From Thelephora terrestris (taxonomy: Eukaryota > Basidiomycota > Agaricomycetes > Thelephorales > Thelephoraceae), in assembly GCA_015956445.1 (NCBI GenBank), contig WIUZ02000024.1, positions 434,001 to 498,000 on the forward strand: a DNA stretch of 64,000 nucleotides, written 5' to 3'. Shown piece after piece: positions 10,832 to 24,293 of the stretch; the stretch's first letter is position 1, and every line of letters begins with the position of its first letter. A program made the position numbers and the translations under genes. The notes beneath the pieces are model-generated. The model saw only the letters and a program-made list of their open reading frames with translations. It was not told the origin of the DNA and did no database searches.

Positions 10832-12956
10832 ATGCCTTATTCCGTCCCTTCATCTCCCTCAACGTCGTCTCACTCCATCCCTTCCACGACCGCGATGACC
10901 CAGGCCAGCCCTCGTCTGTCTCACAGGCGGACGCGTTCATGTGGTCCTTCCTTCTCCGACGAACAAGGACCGGGTGCCTTCGTTTCATTAGGCTCTCTGC
11001 CCAAACGTAAGCCCACCCAGAAAAAGGCCATGTTCCACTTCAATGAGGAACACGACCAACAAGAAGAGGTAAACGACGACTCTGCCCCAAATTCTCAGCA
11101 GAAGAGTCAACCCTCTCTCTTCCTCTCTCTCCCATCTGCTCAGGATTCAGTGCCCTTCCCGTCCTCGTCTCTGCTTTCCCCTCTGTCTCCCACAGAGCCC
11201 CGGCACTCCCCAGAGCCTCTGAGTACCCCGATTCCGAGGAGTTCTTCTTCGTCGATCGTCCTTTCCAACGGGAAACCTCTCAAGTCTTCTTTGAAGTCTT
11301 CTACCTCATCTCCTCACATCCCTCAGATCACGCACCTACGTGCTCAATCTGCTCCTACTACCCCTAACGCCCTCAAGAACGTTCACTTTGCAGAGTCTGA
11401 TGACGGTCTCGAATCCGTCCGCGTCTACAAGCTATCAGGGAAGCCAGCCAACATCTCTAGGCCCGCTGGAGACGAGACCGAAACAGAGACAGAGGCAGAA
11501 CCTTCCGCTTTCCCGTTCCCACAGTCCCCTCCTCCCCACCCCGTCCTGAGCCCCCTTCCGATGATCGATAGCGATCGATCCACTTGCCTCCCCAATTCCT
11601 CCAACCCTAACGCCAACATCTACATCGAGTCTTTATCCCTTCCAAAGTGCCGGCCTGCTGCCATCCACGGGTTTCTTCTCGTTCGCAACGTGGCTTTCGA
11701 GAAGCGAGTCGCGCTGAGGTTTACACTCGACGATTGGCAGACAACCTCGGAGGTCTCGTGCAAACACGTCAGTTCCCTCGCTCACCTCCCTCCTCCCTTC
11801 CCTAGGTCGAGGACTGTGGGTGACGCGATCGGTCGACTTGCCAGTGGGGAAGCTTGCTCTCAGGAGTTCCAATGGGACCGTTTCAGCTTTGTCCTCCCTC
11901 TGGAGCTTTACGAGCAAAAGCTCACGGAGCACGTCCTCGTCTTTGTTGGAAGGTACACCGCACCGGGTGTTGGCGAATGGTGGGATAACAACGACGGCCA
12001 CAACTACCGTGTTTCCTTCAAGCGGCCTCCTCCTCCCAGCTCTCCCTCCCAGAACCGGTCGTTTACCGCTCCGAGCACGATGAGGCCTACTCCTGTCACT
12101 CCTAGCATCTCGGTTGAGACCAGCGCTTTGTCATTCCCCCAGATCTCTCCAGTTCTTCCTGGTCCGCCTTCCCTCACTTACACCCCAACCTCCCCCACCA
12201 CGAGGAAGGTGTCGCCTGTCTCTCAACCCGACAAGACCTCTTGCCTTCCCTTGGCTGAGCGCCGCGGTATTCCTGGAGGTGTTTCTCTTTCTCAGGCTTC
12301 CCAGAAGTCGGTTTCTCCCCCGGTCAGAGTTGCTTCTCCAATTCAAACCCCTACTCCTCCCAGGAGTCGCTCGGGAAGTTTGGAGGAAATCTCCCAACCG
12401 TTTGCGCTTCATCCGGAGCCGAAGCCGAAAAGTAAGCACGCCTTCTCTTTTCCTTATCACCATCAAAGCTAACCGAGGCGCAGATACTTCTGCCCCTATC
12501 TTCAAAGATGGGATCCCCATGTTCACATCGCCACGCTCTTCACCACGATCTACGCCCCCGAGGGTTGCCTCGCCACTTCCGCCTTCTCTGAGCTGTTCAG
12601 CCAATACCTCGGCCTCTTCGTCTTCGTCATCGACACCGAAGAACAGTCGATTATCTCCGACTGGACCGATGTCTCCACTGACGACTGAGCTGCCCTCTTC
12701 GCAGCTGCACGAAGCTCTCGTCAAGCAGTGGTGCTTCGCACAGAGCTCGCCTCCCACGCCGGGAGTCTTCAGCAGGGGAAACGGTAGTCCGGTCGAAGAC
12801 GAACCCCCGGCTGCCAAGGTATCCCCTCCAGAGAAGGAGAAGGAAGCATCTTCAGGCCCGGCTGCGTGGTGGACAGGGAACGGTACTGGAACCAGTGGGT
12901 GGTTCAACTGGACGAGCGACAACAAGTCGACCACGGGTCAAATCCTGGGGTACTAG
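10832..12956 (+). CDS. CBM21-domain regulatory subunit of protein phosphatase 1 (Gac1/Pig-like)
   Basis: Predicted glycogen-targeting subunit of type-1 phosphatase. Members of this family bring PP1 (Glc7) to glycogen synthase and so promote glycogen storage. Two exons, 10832-12431 and 12484-12956, joined by a 52-bp intron with GTAAGC..CAG ends, give about 690 residues. The N-terminal 260 residues are Ser/Pro-rich and low complexity. KNVHF at about residues 182-186 fits the RVxF-type PP1 docking motif. A carbohydrate-binding module 21 covers about residues 268-397 (VRNVAFEKRVALRFTLDDW, then GEWWDNNDGHNYRVSF, the hallmark end). The C-terminal third is again Ser/Pro-rich and closes with WFNWTSDNKSTTG. 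The gene stands alone between two very long gene-poor stretches. Confidence 0.92.
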
Positions 12957-14633
12957 ACGAGGTCAAACGACTCTCAACCACATAGAGGTTTCCACTCTAT
13001 TTATGGTGTGTTGTTCTCCTCCGTCGCCCTTGAGGACATGTCTGACACCTATGAAACAGAACATCTACCGTCATGAGTCTTGCGCACATTCATTCATTCG
13101 CTCGCCTATCAATATCTGCTGGCCTCACTCTATGCGTCCACCCTACGCCTCTCGAACGACGGAGCTCTCTCTAACGTATTGATGACCGCTTTTACGTCTG
13201 CTACCCTCATGGAATCTCCTCTCTCACATCTATACTCCGAGGTTCTGTACTACTACGAGAGTGAATCCACTCCATTGCATGGTTGGTTCAACCCCTTCCA
13301 ATGTTTCTGCTGCTCGCCCGAAATCGTCCGCGCATTGTAACTCGTTACACACGTGCGAGTCGGATGCCGGCTACGATCTACCTTTGGGATTGGCCGTTGG
13401 ATTCTACCTTATCGTTATTTCATACTGCCCCCCACATGCCGTTCTTTTTTCTTGTGTACATATACAATTTTCATCCTTTGTCTCGGACATCACCCTCATG
13501 AATTGAACCGTAACTCCATCCACTTCCTGTACAAAACTTTCCACACCTCAATTCTTTTTTCCACCCTCTATCTTTGGATCGACCATTCAGTGTGAGTCGG
13601 TTGTATCGATATATACATTTATCTCTATTTCAACTCTGCACGCTTCCTCCACGCCTTTTAGATCCCCCCTTTCCTCTCTCACGCTCTACTTCACTGTCGC
13701 TAGGTGATATCACAAAAAAGCGGTTTGATTATTCAATACACCGCGTCTCCCGTTTCGCGTTCACATTTTGATTTGTGGCCATATGAAAAAGTGGCTTGAT
13801 GTTATCAAACGCGCTGTCGCTCGTAGTTCACTTCGTCCTTGATGGAGGGTGTTTCGATTTCCTCGTTGGGTTCCCTCCTTTTAGCCCAAAATCTGCGTGA
13901 TGCCGACTCAGGCGATATGCGATATAATTGTGCTAGTGGCCCGCATTGGCTCCCCCCTTGGAAGTTGGAGGGTCTCTTCTCCCCTTTTTTTTTTGATTGA
14001 CGGCTCGCATGGATCGCCTCGGAGGTAACCGCCTCCATTTTCCATCGTTTGGACGTTCCTCCTCCCTCCCCCCCTTCACAACGTTCGAGAGCACACACAT
14101 GTGTTTGCATCCGCGGGTTGTCAAATTTGGGTTGTTTCAGTTCAGGGCCGGTGCTGCCATTGCTCTCTCTCTCTCAATTCATTTCCCCAATGTGGAGGAC
14201 GGAAGGGGGGGGGGTTCAACTGTTTTGTGGTGGAAGAACCTCCCCTCGAAAGCGGTGGAAGGCCCGTGCACATATAGTACATACGTACACGTACACGTAC
14301 TATCCTGTACAATACCGCGCGAAAAGCGGTCCACAGCATGTCGGTTCCTTATCTCTGCGGCCACACACACGGTTTTTTTGAGTGCAACTCCTAACCAGTT
14401 TCGTAATATTCTCGCCGCGGATTTTAGTATATACATTGTGCGTGCGATGCATACTATACAGTCCAGGAACGTGGGCCCTCTCGGAGTGAGGTTGCGGTGC
14501 GTCTACGAGTTATTACCTACAAAGTGGAGTATTTGGGTGGAGCGAAGCAGGCACGTTTCTTTTTTTTTCTTTGGTTTCCCTCCTTAGCCGGAGCGAAAGG
14601 TGGATCTTTCGAGACGTGGAAGGGGGCGTTATC

Positions 14634-14677
14634 GAACGTGGAAGGGACGAATGTCACTCGTCCCACCTTTCACGTTC
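14634..14677. other. 44-bp hairpin with 17-bp stem
   Basis: The arm GAACGTGGAA pairs with TTTCACGTTC (one wobble), then GGGACGA pairs with TCGTCCC across a 7-nt loop, with a 3-nt bulge (ACC) on the 3' side. No neighbouring gene ends here, so it is not an obvious terminator. Confidence 0.45.
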
Positions 14678-16654
14678 ATAAGCGACCGTGCTCAGAGATG
14701 AGAAGTACACGAAATCGGTATTTGTATGAACGGGGCGCGACGGAGGGCGCTTTTCACCTCATTCCACCTGTGGACTAAACGCCTCCCATCCCTCGTGGCT
14801 CCTCTAGCGCGGAAAACTAGACTCTGTAGATTCGGCATCTCAAAACGTGTTCGACTAAGGCAGATCGAGGATTGCGGGTTACGGGATGCGAGGGAGCCGT
14901 TCACGCGGATTGTTTTGAGGTGTTGAGGTTACTCAACCTCCTCGAAGCGTTCCTTAGGTAGGTAAGTGTATCCTTTTGTCTCCCCATTGTTTCCTGGAAG
15001 GACGAGTAAGGAAAGCTTATCGTCGATTGACCGATGCATCGTCACGGTGACCGAGCTGCGGAGTGTGGGTTCACTGCACAGTCTCCACCCCCCCAAGTCG
15101 GTCACCGTTCCCTCCGATATCGTAAAAAGGCGGATGCCGTTTTTACTGAATGCGAAGACTCTTGCGTCCAAACTGGCCAAAAACTTGAGAGAGGGTTTTT
15201 CATACGATCGCGCGGAGCTGCATCCCAGTTTTTCTTCTCCTTTTTTTTTTTTTGCTGTCACCGGACCGGGCGTCCAAGGGTAGACTTAGAGTCGGTTTTT
15301 ACCCCAGATACGTACTGTGTGAGGGGTGCGCGGGGCCCCGGGGAGTGGATGAAAAACGAAGACATACAAAAAAGTCTTCGCGTCGATAACAGAATTGGGG
15401 TTGGAGGGGACAATCCTGAAGTGTATTAGTCCCCGCCTGATGTAATCTGTAACGATAGGAATGAGGGGGGAGGGGAGGGTGCAGGTTTTCAATTGGGAAC
15501 AAGGGGTTGAGGACGTTGCTTGAGCTTTGAAAAGAGGACACCCTCAAGAGGCCCTTGCCTCAGCGCAACCTGTGGGTTTCCTGGACGAAGACAAGGGCTG
15601 CGAAAGTGTATGTCGGGGAGGCGTGAAGTGCTCTAAGCGCTACCCTCGTGGTGCGTTGAGGGCCACCGCTTAGTGAAAAACCAAAAAGTCTAACAAATTA
15701 AAAAATTTCCAAATCCTTATCGCGGTGTGAAAAACAAAAAGAGCGGGAGTAGACCCCCGTGGCTTGCAAGTTGCAGTCACGGTGCTCACCTGAAATTAGC
15801 ATCCGAGAATACAGTGTGCCTTTTCGAATGTGCACCGTTGGGATGTGCAGGTGGCAGTGGATGGACACGAACGTTCGTCCGTGAAAGTGTGCCCCCGGGG
15901 CAGAGAGCGCAACGTTTTGAGCCCTTTCAACTTGTGGCCCGCCTAGTTGTGCCTCCTCTCTCCGTGAATTCACTGTAGGGCGTGGGGGGGGAGCCTTTCC
16001 GTCTTTAGGTTCGCTGTCGTGGAGCCTCTTACACAGCGCCTGATAACGCCATTGTGGTCCAAATCCAGACGCCACATATATATTATCGCGTCAGCCGATG
16101 TCGGAATCTCGTGGGCGCAAGTCGGAAGATTTTTTAGCTCTCGGGAGAACAGCAGGAAGAAGGGGAAGAGGAGGACGCCCGGCTTGTGGCGGCTTGTGGG
16201 CAAAAAAAAAAAAAAAGAGCGGGAGCCAACCAACCCGTCGTTTTCGGATTTCCTTTTTCGGATGCCGACCGTGGATCGGACGGTTTTTTAGACTTTTTCC
16301 CCCCTTCTTTTCTTTCCTCTCGTAAGAATTTAAAACTTGATGGTGGTTCCTTTTTCTTTTCGAATTCTGGAAGTGTTCATCGGGCGCTGGGATGACTACG
16401 CGTCGCGCCATCAGTGGGAAAAATTTGGGACGCCTCCGAAGGAAAGGACGCGTCTGATTTCCATGCGTTCACTGACACAGTTTCATCCTCATCTCATCTT
16501 CTGTAAGCTCAGGGGCCAGTGCCTTGACGTGGGCGTGTGAGAGGCTAGCGATCAGCCTGGAACACGTCCGGGAATCAAATGTATCACACCTTAATCTTCT
16601 CCTTGGTCGTTATCGGTGATACGGGCGCGTCAAACAGAAGAAAAAGAAGAAAAG

Positions 16655-17577
16655 ATGGGCATCCGCGTCGCGACTGCCACGATCAATCTTCCCCTCTTTC
16701 CGGTGAGTACTGAATCGTTCGTCAGCCCGTTTTCCGGCAGGAATCCGTCGTTTGTACGTACGAACGCATCCACTTCTCCCCTTCACCCGCTATCTTCGAC
16801 TATCAGTCCAGGGTTCGTATCGCCGACTTGGACGTTATCGATAAGGGTGAACGAGTGTATACCGAAGGTATCCTTGCGACCGTCCTAAACCCGAGGGCGC
16901 ATGCCGCCGCCTTGAACCTGCCCCATTTTTGTGAACTTACGAAAGTGATCTATACGTCCATGTCGGGATTTTGACCTGGGGGGCGATCCTCTCGTTGCAA
17001 TTTTTTCTTCTTCTTGCTCGATATGTCGTAACCCTTCCGTGACGGACGACAATCTTACGACCTGTACCTGTCATCCTTGCCGGGTGGGTACACCGCTCCC
17101 CTTAAAATCTCGCTGACTACTTGCACACACAGCACGTGCTGTGGTTGTGGGATTTCATTTGCGATATCCGTACCCTCCACCCCTAGCTGTATCGTGAATG
17201 GGACGCGCCTGTTGTCGTAAACTGGTATCTGCATATTCAATTAGACCACAATGAAGATGAAAGACGCCTATCTCCGGAAGCAAATCGCGTCCACGTTTTC
17301 CGAGTCAATTCAGAACGCTTTGACCCAATCCTATTTCCCGTATCCGAGAGACGTATTGAAAGCATCAACGTGCAGCACACACGAGGGGTACGTGCGGTGC
17401 ACTAGCGGACACAGTTGCTCAGAACCTCCTCGTTCATCACCTCAACCTGGTAGATAGTTCCATGGCCGTTCTCATCTCTTCGGCGCGACTTCCTAAAGGC
17501 AGATCGTTCAGGATGATCAAGGTTATTCTCGACCAAGATACACGTGAAAACGAACCTGGAAGTTCCCGAGATGAGTA
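16655..17577 (+). CDS. Weak candidate multi-exon gene, no known domain
   Basis: A speculative model. Exon 1 (16655-16702, MGIRVATATINLPLFP) joins in phase across a 38-bp GTGAGT..CAG intron to an open exon from 16741 (containing RIADLDVIDKGERVYTEG). Downstream open stretches encode WDAPVVVNWYLHIQLDHNED near 17195-17260 and AQNLLVHHLNLVDSSMAVLI to a TAA at 17575-17577. The join between the second and third parts is unresolved: there is almost no AG acceptor between about 16946 and 17130, and competing frames are open. It could equally be chance in a GC-balanced non-coding stretch or a decayed gene. Confidence 0.2.
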
Positions 17578-20500
17578 AGAGAAGAAGAAGAAAAAAAGAG
17601 GTGGATGGGGATCAAATCTCGTTCCTGTAATACGGCCGTGAAGTGCGATCGAATTTCGAAATGAGGGTGACACTGCCAACGATTACGGACGAAAGTGGGA
17701 AGAATGGGACCGGGATTGGGATGAGACAGCGAAACGTCGTCCACAACGGGTTTAGTTCTAAAGTGGAGCACCCCCTCCTGTCGCATCAAATCTGAACGGG
17801 TGGACCCGTTTGCATTGCACACTCTTATAAACTTCGTGCCGACGCTGGTTTTTTTCACCCGCCTTATCAGAGTCGTACGCCCAATGATAGTAAGACAATG
17901 AACGAACCTTGCGGAGTCCGGGTCGGAGCAAAGGAAGAACATCGCTCGAAATCTCCCGGATATCAGCTTTGCACCGCCCTGCATAGGTGGATAAGCTTCG
18001 TCCTCGTCAGTGTTAGAGCACATATCGATAGTTGGGATAGTTGGTTCCTGGCGCTTTTGGACCAAAAGCTCAAAATTGTCGCGATGCTGATGCTAACACG
18101 ATCGCTTGATCCCGAGTCTGCGATGAGGGCGGCTCTGATTGAGGCATGGATGATAAACCGAGGATATGTCAGGGTCGGAGTCAGCGATGTGCCTCTCTTC
18201 CACGCCGCAGTCAGGCAACAGTCTACGGTCCGGTGCAGGCGAGATTAATGAACGTAGGAACAACACTTTGCGCGGGGGGAAACCCCACGGGAGTCGAAAC
18301 GCGTATTACGCTCTTATCAGTGCAAAAAAACCAGTGTTTATAACGGGCGATTTGGGGCCTCTTCGGAGGATCCTTTCCGGTGGTCCGTATTGTGGAGAGA
18401 ACCCGCGGGTGTTGATCGACAGGTAACGAGGCCACCGCCAGCAAAAACCCATTTGGTTACCTGACTACGGGAGAACGCCTAGGCATATGCACGTCCCGTA
18501 TGAAAGTACGTGAGATTTGGGCGGGAACGAGGCCCAAACTGAGTGTACTTTGACGGCCCGGCCCGTGTAACTTGGCATCGGAGGGAAGGAGAAATGGGAA
18601 GGGCAATTGGGCGGAAATGAAGCGTGGAGAGAATGAGTACGCTAGTGGTAGCGTTAGTTGTTATCCGGACGCTTGGGAGACGCTTGCCCACTCCTAAGGT
18701 TTGGCACCGGGTGGGTCGTCCCGAGAAGGACTCGAGGCCACGGAATAACGCGAACGCAATCGTCGGGCTTTGTCATGGCTTGCTGTTAGCCCGGTTAGGC
18801 CGACACGTGGAGAGCTGAGATATAAAGGAACGTGTGATTGCGTGAAGTGTAATCGAACCGCGTTCTGGACGATAACGAGAGGAAATAGAGTTGCGATGCT
18901 TGTGAGCGATAGATTGGAGATATACGGTCCAAGAACGCAGCGGAAGAGATTGTGAAACCGGCTATGGCCGAAGGGGATAAAGATTGGAGTTGCCTTTTTG
19001 GGAAAACGGGCGTGGTCGATAGCCAGGTGTCAGAGGGAAAGGAAGGAGTCTCTCTCCCCCGCTTCGTCAAAGGCCCGCGTTCTTCGGTTGAATGTCAACG
19101 TTCTTTGTTCGCTCCACCTTTGTGCCCCGTCAGCAATGTTAAATCGACTCGATGCTCCCGTCCCCAGCCTGAAGCGTAAGACGCCGGGGAGGTCGGATGC
19201 AGCACAGATGCGCTAGCAGCCGTGACCAACAACGCTGGTTTCCAATACGTTCGTCAGAAAGTTCCTGTTCCTTGGATAATTTTAGACGACGGGAGTTATC
19301 AGTTATCAAAAGGTATTGTGTGCCTAATTCCAGGATGAAAAACTGCACGACTCGGATCCGTTCGAGCCGAGGCACCCATCCCACATCCTAGGCGCTGCGC
19401 ATAGGTCCCTCCGAGTGGCGCGAATCGGCGCCTGGGGAGGGGTACAAGGCAAGCTGTGAAATGGAAGACACCGGTAATTTTTCCGATGTCGATCTTTCAT
19501 TGGACAGAAAAACAGAGCGACATAGTGCTGCGCCGCGGAGAAAAAAAAAACACACACACACACACAAACTTTCGTTCCTAACTTGACGCGTTTTCGCCCG
19601 CGCCGAGCTCCCCCCCCCCCTTTGTGTCGTGGGAGTGTGATAGCGAAGAACGGAGGCGGAGTTAAGGAAATCCGACATCAACTTCCTCACCACTCGGTCT
19701 GATTCAACGGTTCTTCGAGGCGTTCCAACGCCTGGCACAATTTTTTTTTGGATTTCAGCCGTTCCACAGGACCATAGCGATGGCGCCACGGTCAATGAAA
19801 GGAGATCGAGATCAATGGGGCGGGAAATTATCTGTTTAACCACACAGGGTCAAGGTCCAAGCGGTTTTCATTTATCATGGGCCGACTGAAATCTTACGAC
19901 AATGACATGGGTGGGGGTGTACATCTACATGAAATTCGGGGCGGAAGGCTCACAACTCCGAGGGTGCTTTCCCAAGTGGTGATCAGATCCTCCAGGGCTG
20001 TGTGGGTGGGATACCACTGGCACTGCTATACTCGATTTATTATCGGGGCACGGTCACTTATCGAGGGAGGTCGTTAGTCACTTTCTCCCTCGTGTGGCGC
20101 AGAACGTATCCAACTTCAGGATTCTATTACAGCACAGCTCCTTGTGGACAGCTCCCAACTCGCCGCCACCGATAGGCATACTATCGCCGAATCCACAAGT
20201 GTATGTGCTCTTCATCAAGGGCACTCGCTTCGGCGTTGGGCTCAAACTCTAGCGGATTGGCATAGTGATCGAACAGTCCGTTGACACCGCATGCGCAAGA
20301 AGCCTCCATTTCCCAGCTGCGCGAAAATAAAGGCTTTTAGACGGCTACGGTAGACCCAGATCACCGTCTTAAAATGATTTTGACGAGATCAAACGTTACA
20401 AAGGGAATGAGATCTTTCGAGGCCGAACACAAGTTTCCTGTGCTGGCGACGCGAGAAAAATAAATAAATCTGTGGCCGGTAACCGGATCGCGGCCGTGCG

Positions 20501-22724
20501 TGATTGAGAATTCATCTGGGACTTCGGTTTCCACCGTTCCACGACCCCGACACTACGGAGGAGGGCCTTTCCCTCATTCGCTCACAAACCTCTCGTACAC
20601 CTCTTATCGCTCGATGAACGAGAGATAACTGCGGGCGCTACCAGGGGCTTTAATCTATGCTGATCCAATTACGTTTGAACGAAATTTCGGACTGAAAAGA
20701 ACGAGTGAATGAATGTGGGCTCACATCAATGACGACTCCACCCGTATCCCGTATGTTGTTGCAGCTATCTACGCCAGCGCTTCGTTTAGCCTTACCCGTT
20801 ATGCTGACTTCTTGTTTACAGCCCTACCATCGCCCTTTCATCTCGGAGATGTCGCAAGCAGTTGCTAGCCCCTCACTCCACGGTCACGGTAGGTTTACCA
20901 GCGAGGGTAGTTGATGTGACCGGTAGAAATGGAGGCCAGTCGGTGCGATACAGTTTCCGAAAAGCCGTATTACGGCCTGGTCGGTCGCTAGTGAAGCTCA
21001 GAACAGGTCCCCTAAGCGCCCTGCCGAGGTTCGCTCGCTTTGCAGTCTGATACTGAGAGAATTCTGGGTGGAGAACCAAAGAACAGTGGGAGCGGGGAGG
21101 ACAACACGTCTGATGTGAGTATCTCCCAAAATCCCTGAACTGGATGGAATTTGTTCACCGCTCGACTTGATATTGTGCGAGCAGCTTGCCTGTCTCTCAG
21201 ATTTTCCGATCGATTGCTCACGTTGAGAAGGGATTAGGATGCAAACGACCATATCAGATCCACTCCCTCTCGGACTTTACCGGACGACAATCACGATCCG
21301 GAATGGTGACCGACGGCCCAGCGGTTTACTAAACCCGAAACCGTATCGGGCGTTTCCAAGGAATGAAAATTGTCCGATTATTCGTGTCCAGATCACGAAG
21401 GGGGCACTTTCGATCGCCTTGCTCGAGCGGTCGAGGAAGTCGGGGTCCAGTTTCAACCCAAAGTGTAGCGCAGTCCGGAGCCGTTCAAGGCCGATGTCCG
21501 TCTGGCAGCTCAAATCTCGACAATCGATCCTCTTTCCCACAGCAAGGGAGCTGAGTCCACTATTGTTCGCCAGCAACGGCAGACGTAGGAGAGTGCCAAC
21601 AAGTCTAGGTCCCCGGGAAGTTAAGCGGCGGTGTTGAAAGTGTTCAAGAGCTGCCGCACATCTACGGCTACGCTCGTGCCTCTTCTTCCGATTATAGAGC
21701 CTGAAGAACGGTAAGCAATTGAACAATGGAACCCAAGTGTCGGATATGGATCATGTATTAACATGGTCGACTGACGATATTTGTGTTGCTTCCGTCTTTG
21801 ACCCTCTCAAAGGCTTTTTTAGTGGCGGCCCTGTAGCCAGACAGATATCTCCAGTGGGTTTGTCTGTACCCATCGCATCGTAGAGAACATCCTAATGGAG
21901 GTGTGTGTGGGACTGTGACGAAGCAGTTCACGGTGAGTTTTTTCCCGTTCCGACGATCAATTCTCGAGTGAACGGAACGGAACATAGAGTAAGCTGGCGT
22001 TCCAGTCATTTCCATATGCAAACGGCAGTATCGCACGGTCATTCCATGAATACTGGCATCTGAATTTGCACCAACACCCGCCACCTCGACAGACATTTGC
22101 CAACCTCAATCTTGCCGCAACAAGTCACCCGCACTGTCGTAGTTACTGAGAAGGCTGCAGGATATAACTCCGAGGACGAAGGCGTTTTGGAGCTTTGGTT
22201 ACACGCAACGTCTAAGCTGCTCTCTGGTACGTGTTCCGGTCTGGGGCTCACATTAGTGGGCAACAACTAGCAGCCCTTGCGTCGGTGAGATCCATCGAAA
22301 AACTCTGAGCCCACCGGGCCCAACTAACCAAACCGGTCACAGAGAATCGCGCATGAGTCTATTGCCAAAGCGAGAGGCTACCTCGTTACAACATTTGCTC
22401 CTGCTTGGAAGTGGGAAACTGTGGGGGAGTGGAAACGATAACGGAAGTTCCCTCTCTTCCTGAACTGGCGACGTGGAGACTATACGGCGCTCCACCCAGA
22501 GTCAACTTCAGAAACCCTCGCTAGTTTACAAGATCATCTATGTAAAGTTCCGAAGCTCGCAGATAAATCGAGCGGCTAACCCACCCTCGCCACGACGTTA
22601 ACCAAAAGAGACATGTACTACAGAACGCCCCCGATGAAGTGATGAACCAAACCAGCCCAAAACAGTGATATCCTTACAAATACCCTACACGTCAATTTCC
22701 CAAGCCTATAAATCCGAGTATCCC

Positions 22725-24293
22725 TCAAGCGAAATCTAACTCTTCAACATACTCTTCCAACATCGCGATCACCTCCTCCGACATGTTCTCGGGTTCCGGA
22801 TCCATGGTCAACTTGAACGCACACCCGGCTTCCTTCCTCGCCTTGGCCAACTGCACAAGAGGCATCAAGGGGAAATCACGATCTTCAGATGGTCGTATGG
22901 TCAACTCTCGAAGATGCGGGCACGGGATATGGTCCACAGACGGCTGAAGGACGGAGAAGATAAGTTCTTCCCAACAGTCGTCCAATTCGAGGATTTCCAA
23001 ATTCTCGAACTCGGCCAACGGGAAGGGATTCGATACCTCGTGTTGGGTGAACTCCAGCTTTTTTATTTTGGATAGAGGGAAGAAGGATTTATCGCCCAAC
23101 AAAGCGGGCAGGATAACCGCAGGATCCACGCCGTTGGGAGAGAGGGCGTACACCGCCGCCTCGAGATCAGGTACGTTGATAACGAGACATCCATAAGACG
23201 GTTCGACCGTGCAACTGATCGAGGTCACATCCGCGAGCAGAGGGCCGACCTCTATAGGCAAGAAGTGGGTAAAAGTGTTCATTTTCTCCGGGTGGAATTG
23301 CAACTCCACGCAGACCTGTTTGATGCTCGGCAGACGCAGGAATCGGAGGATCGGGATTGGCTCATAAATCCGAAACGTGAAACGCTCGAGAAACTCGAGG
23401 GTGATTTCGTGGAAGGGGATGGTGCTAGGGATTATGCTGCGGCAGAAAATGAAAGCCTCTCGCAATCGAGGGGCGTTTTTGAACAATCCGAAGATCGAAT
23501 CCATCGGAGTCGGCTCGTCCGTGCCACGTAGGTAGAAATGGGTGAGGTTCGGGAGATAGAAGGGCGTGAACGTTGGCGAGACGTCCGAAAAATGGATCGA
23601 AAGGAGGGATGGGGCATGGTGACCAAGGAAATCCGCAGGAAGGTTGATTCGGGGAGCGTCGAACATAGACCCGAACAACTCCAGGATTTCCAAGGACGAG
23701 ACAGGATCCCGGAGTTGAAGGACCGCAGAACGGACGTCTGCTCTCGACAGATTGACTCGCAACAGGCGCGTCCTTTCGATATAGCGACTTAGGATGTCGC
23801 GCATCTGGAAATTCGAAGACGACGAGGTAGCACAGACCTCGATCAGAGCGTCTTTCGAGCGTTCGAGGTAGGTGAGGGTGCGGTCCAGGTCGCGGCAGGT
23901 GATGTTGGTCCAAAGGGTAGGAACAGATAGGATCGTCGAGCGCCAATGACGGCAAACGTGTGTGGCGATCACCAGGGTCCGTTCAAACGTTCTGAATGCC
24001 AGTATTCTGGCGAGTACCTTCGGCGGGAGTCGGTTTACCGCTGGGGTGGGACCATCTTCCAACGTAACCGTTGCTAAAGCATCCGTGAGGTCCTGTCCTG
24101 GTCCAGGAGTCTGAACTGCGGATTTAGATTGTCTAATCGGACGTCAAGGAATGTAGTTACAAACCTGGCCTCGCCGGGTGTCACCTAAAACCCTGCAAGT
24201 TGGTTGATCAGTTGAGAGAATCCGAGGATCAGTACTCTTCCAGTGAAGAGACGGAGAGACGTACCCCAAGTCTTGTTCTCTGTCTACCAACAT
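22725..24293 (-). CDS. F-box/LRR-like protein 1
   Basis: Probable substrate-recognition subunit of an SCF ubiquitin ligase. An F-box-like segment sits near the start of the long exon (NRLPPKVLARILAFRTFERT, then THVCRHWRSTILSVPTLW), followed by about 350 residues of leucine-spaced repeats typical of mushroom F-box proteins, and an acidic end (SEEVIAMLEEYVEELDFA). The long open frame (24110-22725) has no ATG before the F-box. A 5' exon 24293-24165 (starting MLVDREQDL) joins it in phase through a 54-bp intron (24111-24164), giving about 504 residues. Only that 5' exon is uncertain. Substrate unknown. A second F-box gene lies on the same strand immediately upstream, but the two share little sequence beyond the F-box. 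Confidence 0.85.

Larger units (their letters stand above)
12957..22724. other. Gene-poor stretch, about 9.8 kb
   Basis: The first few hundred bases are probably the 3' UTR of the CBM21 gene. The rest has no supportable gene. Longest open frames (about 180 codons on the minus strand at 17523-18065; 196 codons on plus at 13997-14587) lack recognisable domains. CpG is not depleted, so this does not look like repeat-induced mutated transposon sequence. Contents worth noting: a 44-bp hairpin at 14634-14677, a GTACACGTACACGTAC-like run near 14280, an AC microsatellite near 19550, and a weak candidate spliced gene at 16655-17577. Confidence 0.5.

Noticed and set aside
12131-12934. 267-codon ORF opposite the CBM21 gene
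   Set aside because: Shadow of a Ser/Pro-rich coding strand; no domain.
17523-18065. 180-codon minus-strand ORF
   Set aside because: No domain, no splice context, and competing open frames on the other strand.
24062-24062. Start of F-box protein 1 at 24062
   Set aside because: The codon there is TTG. A 5' exon with an ATG at 24293 fits better.
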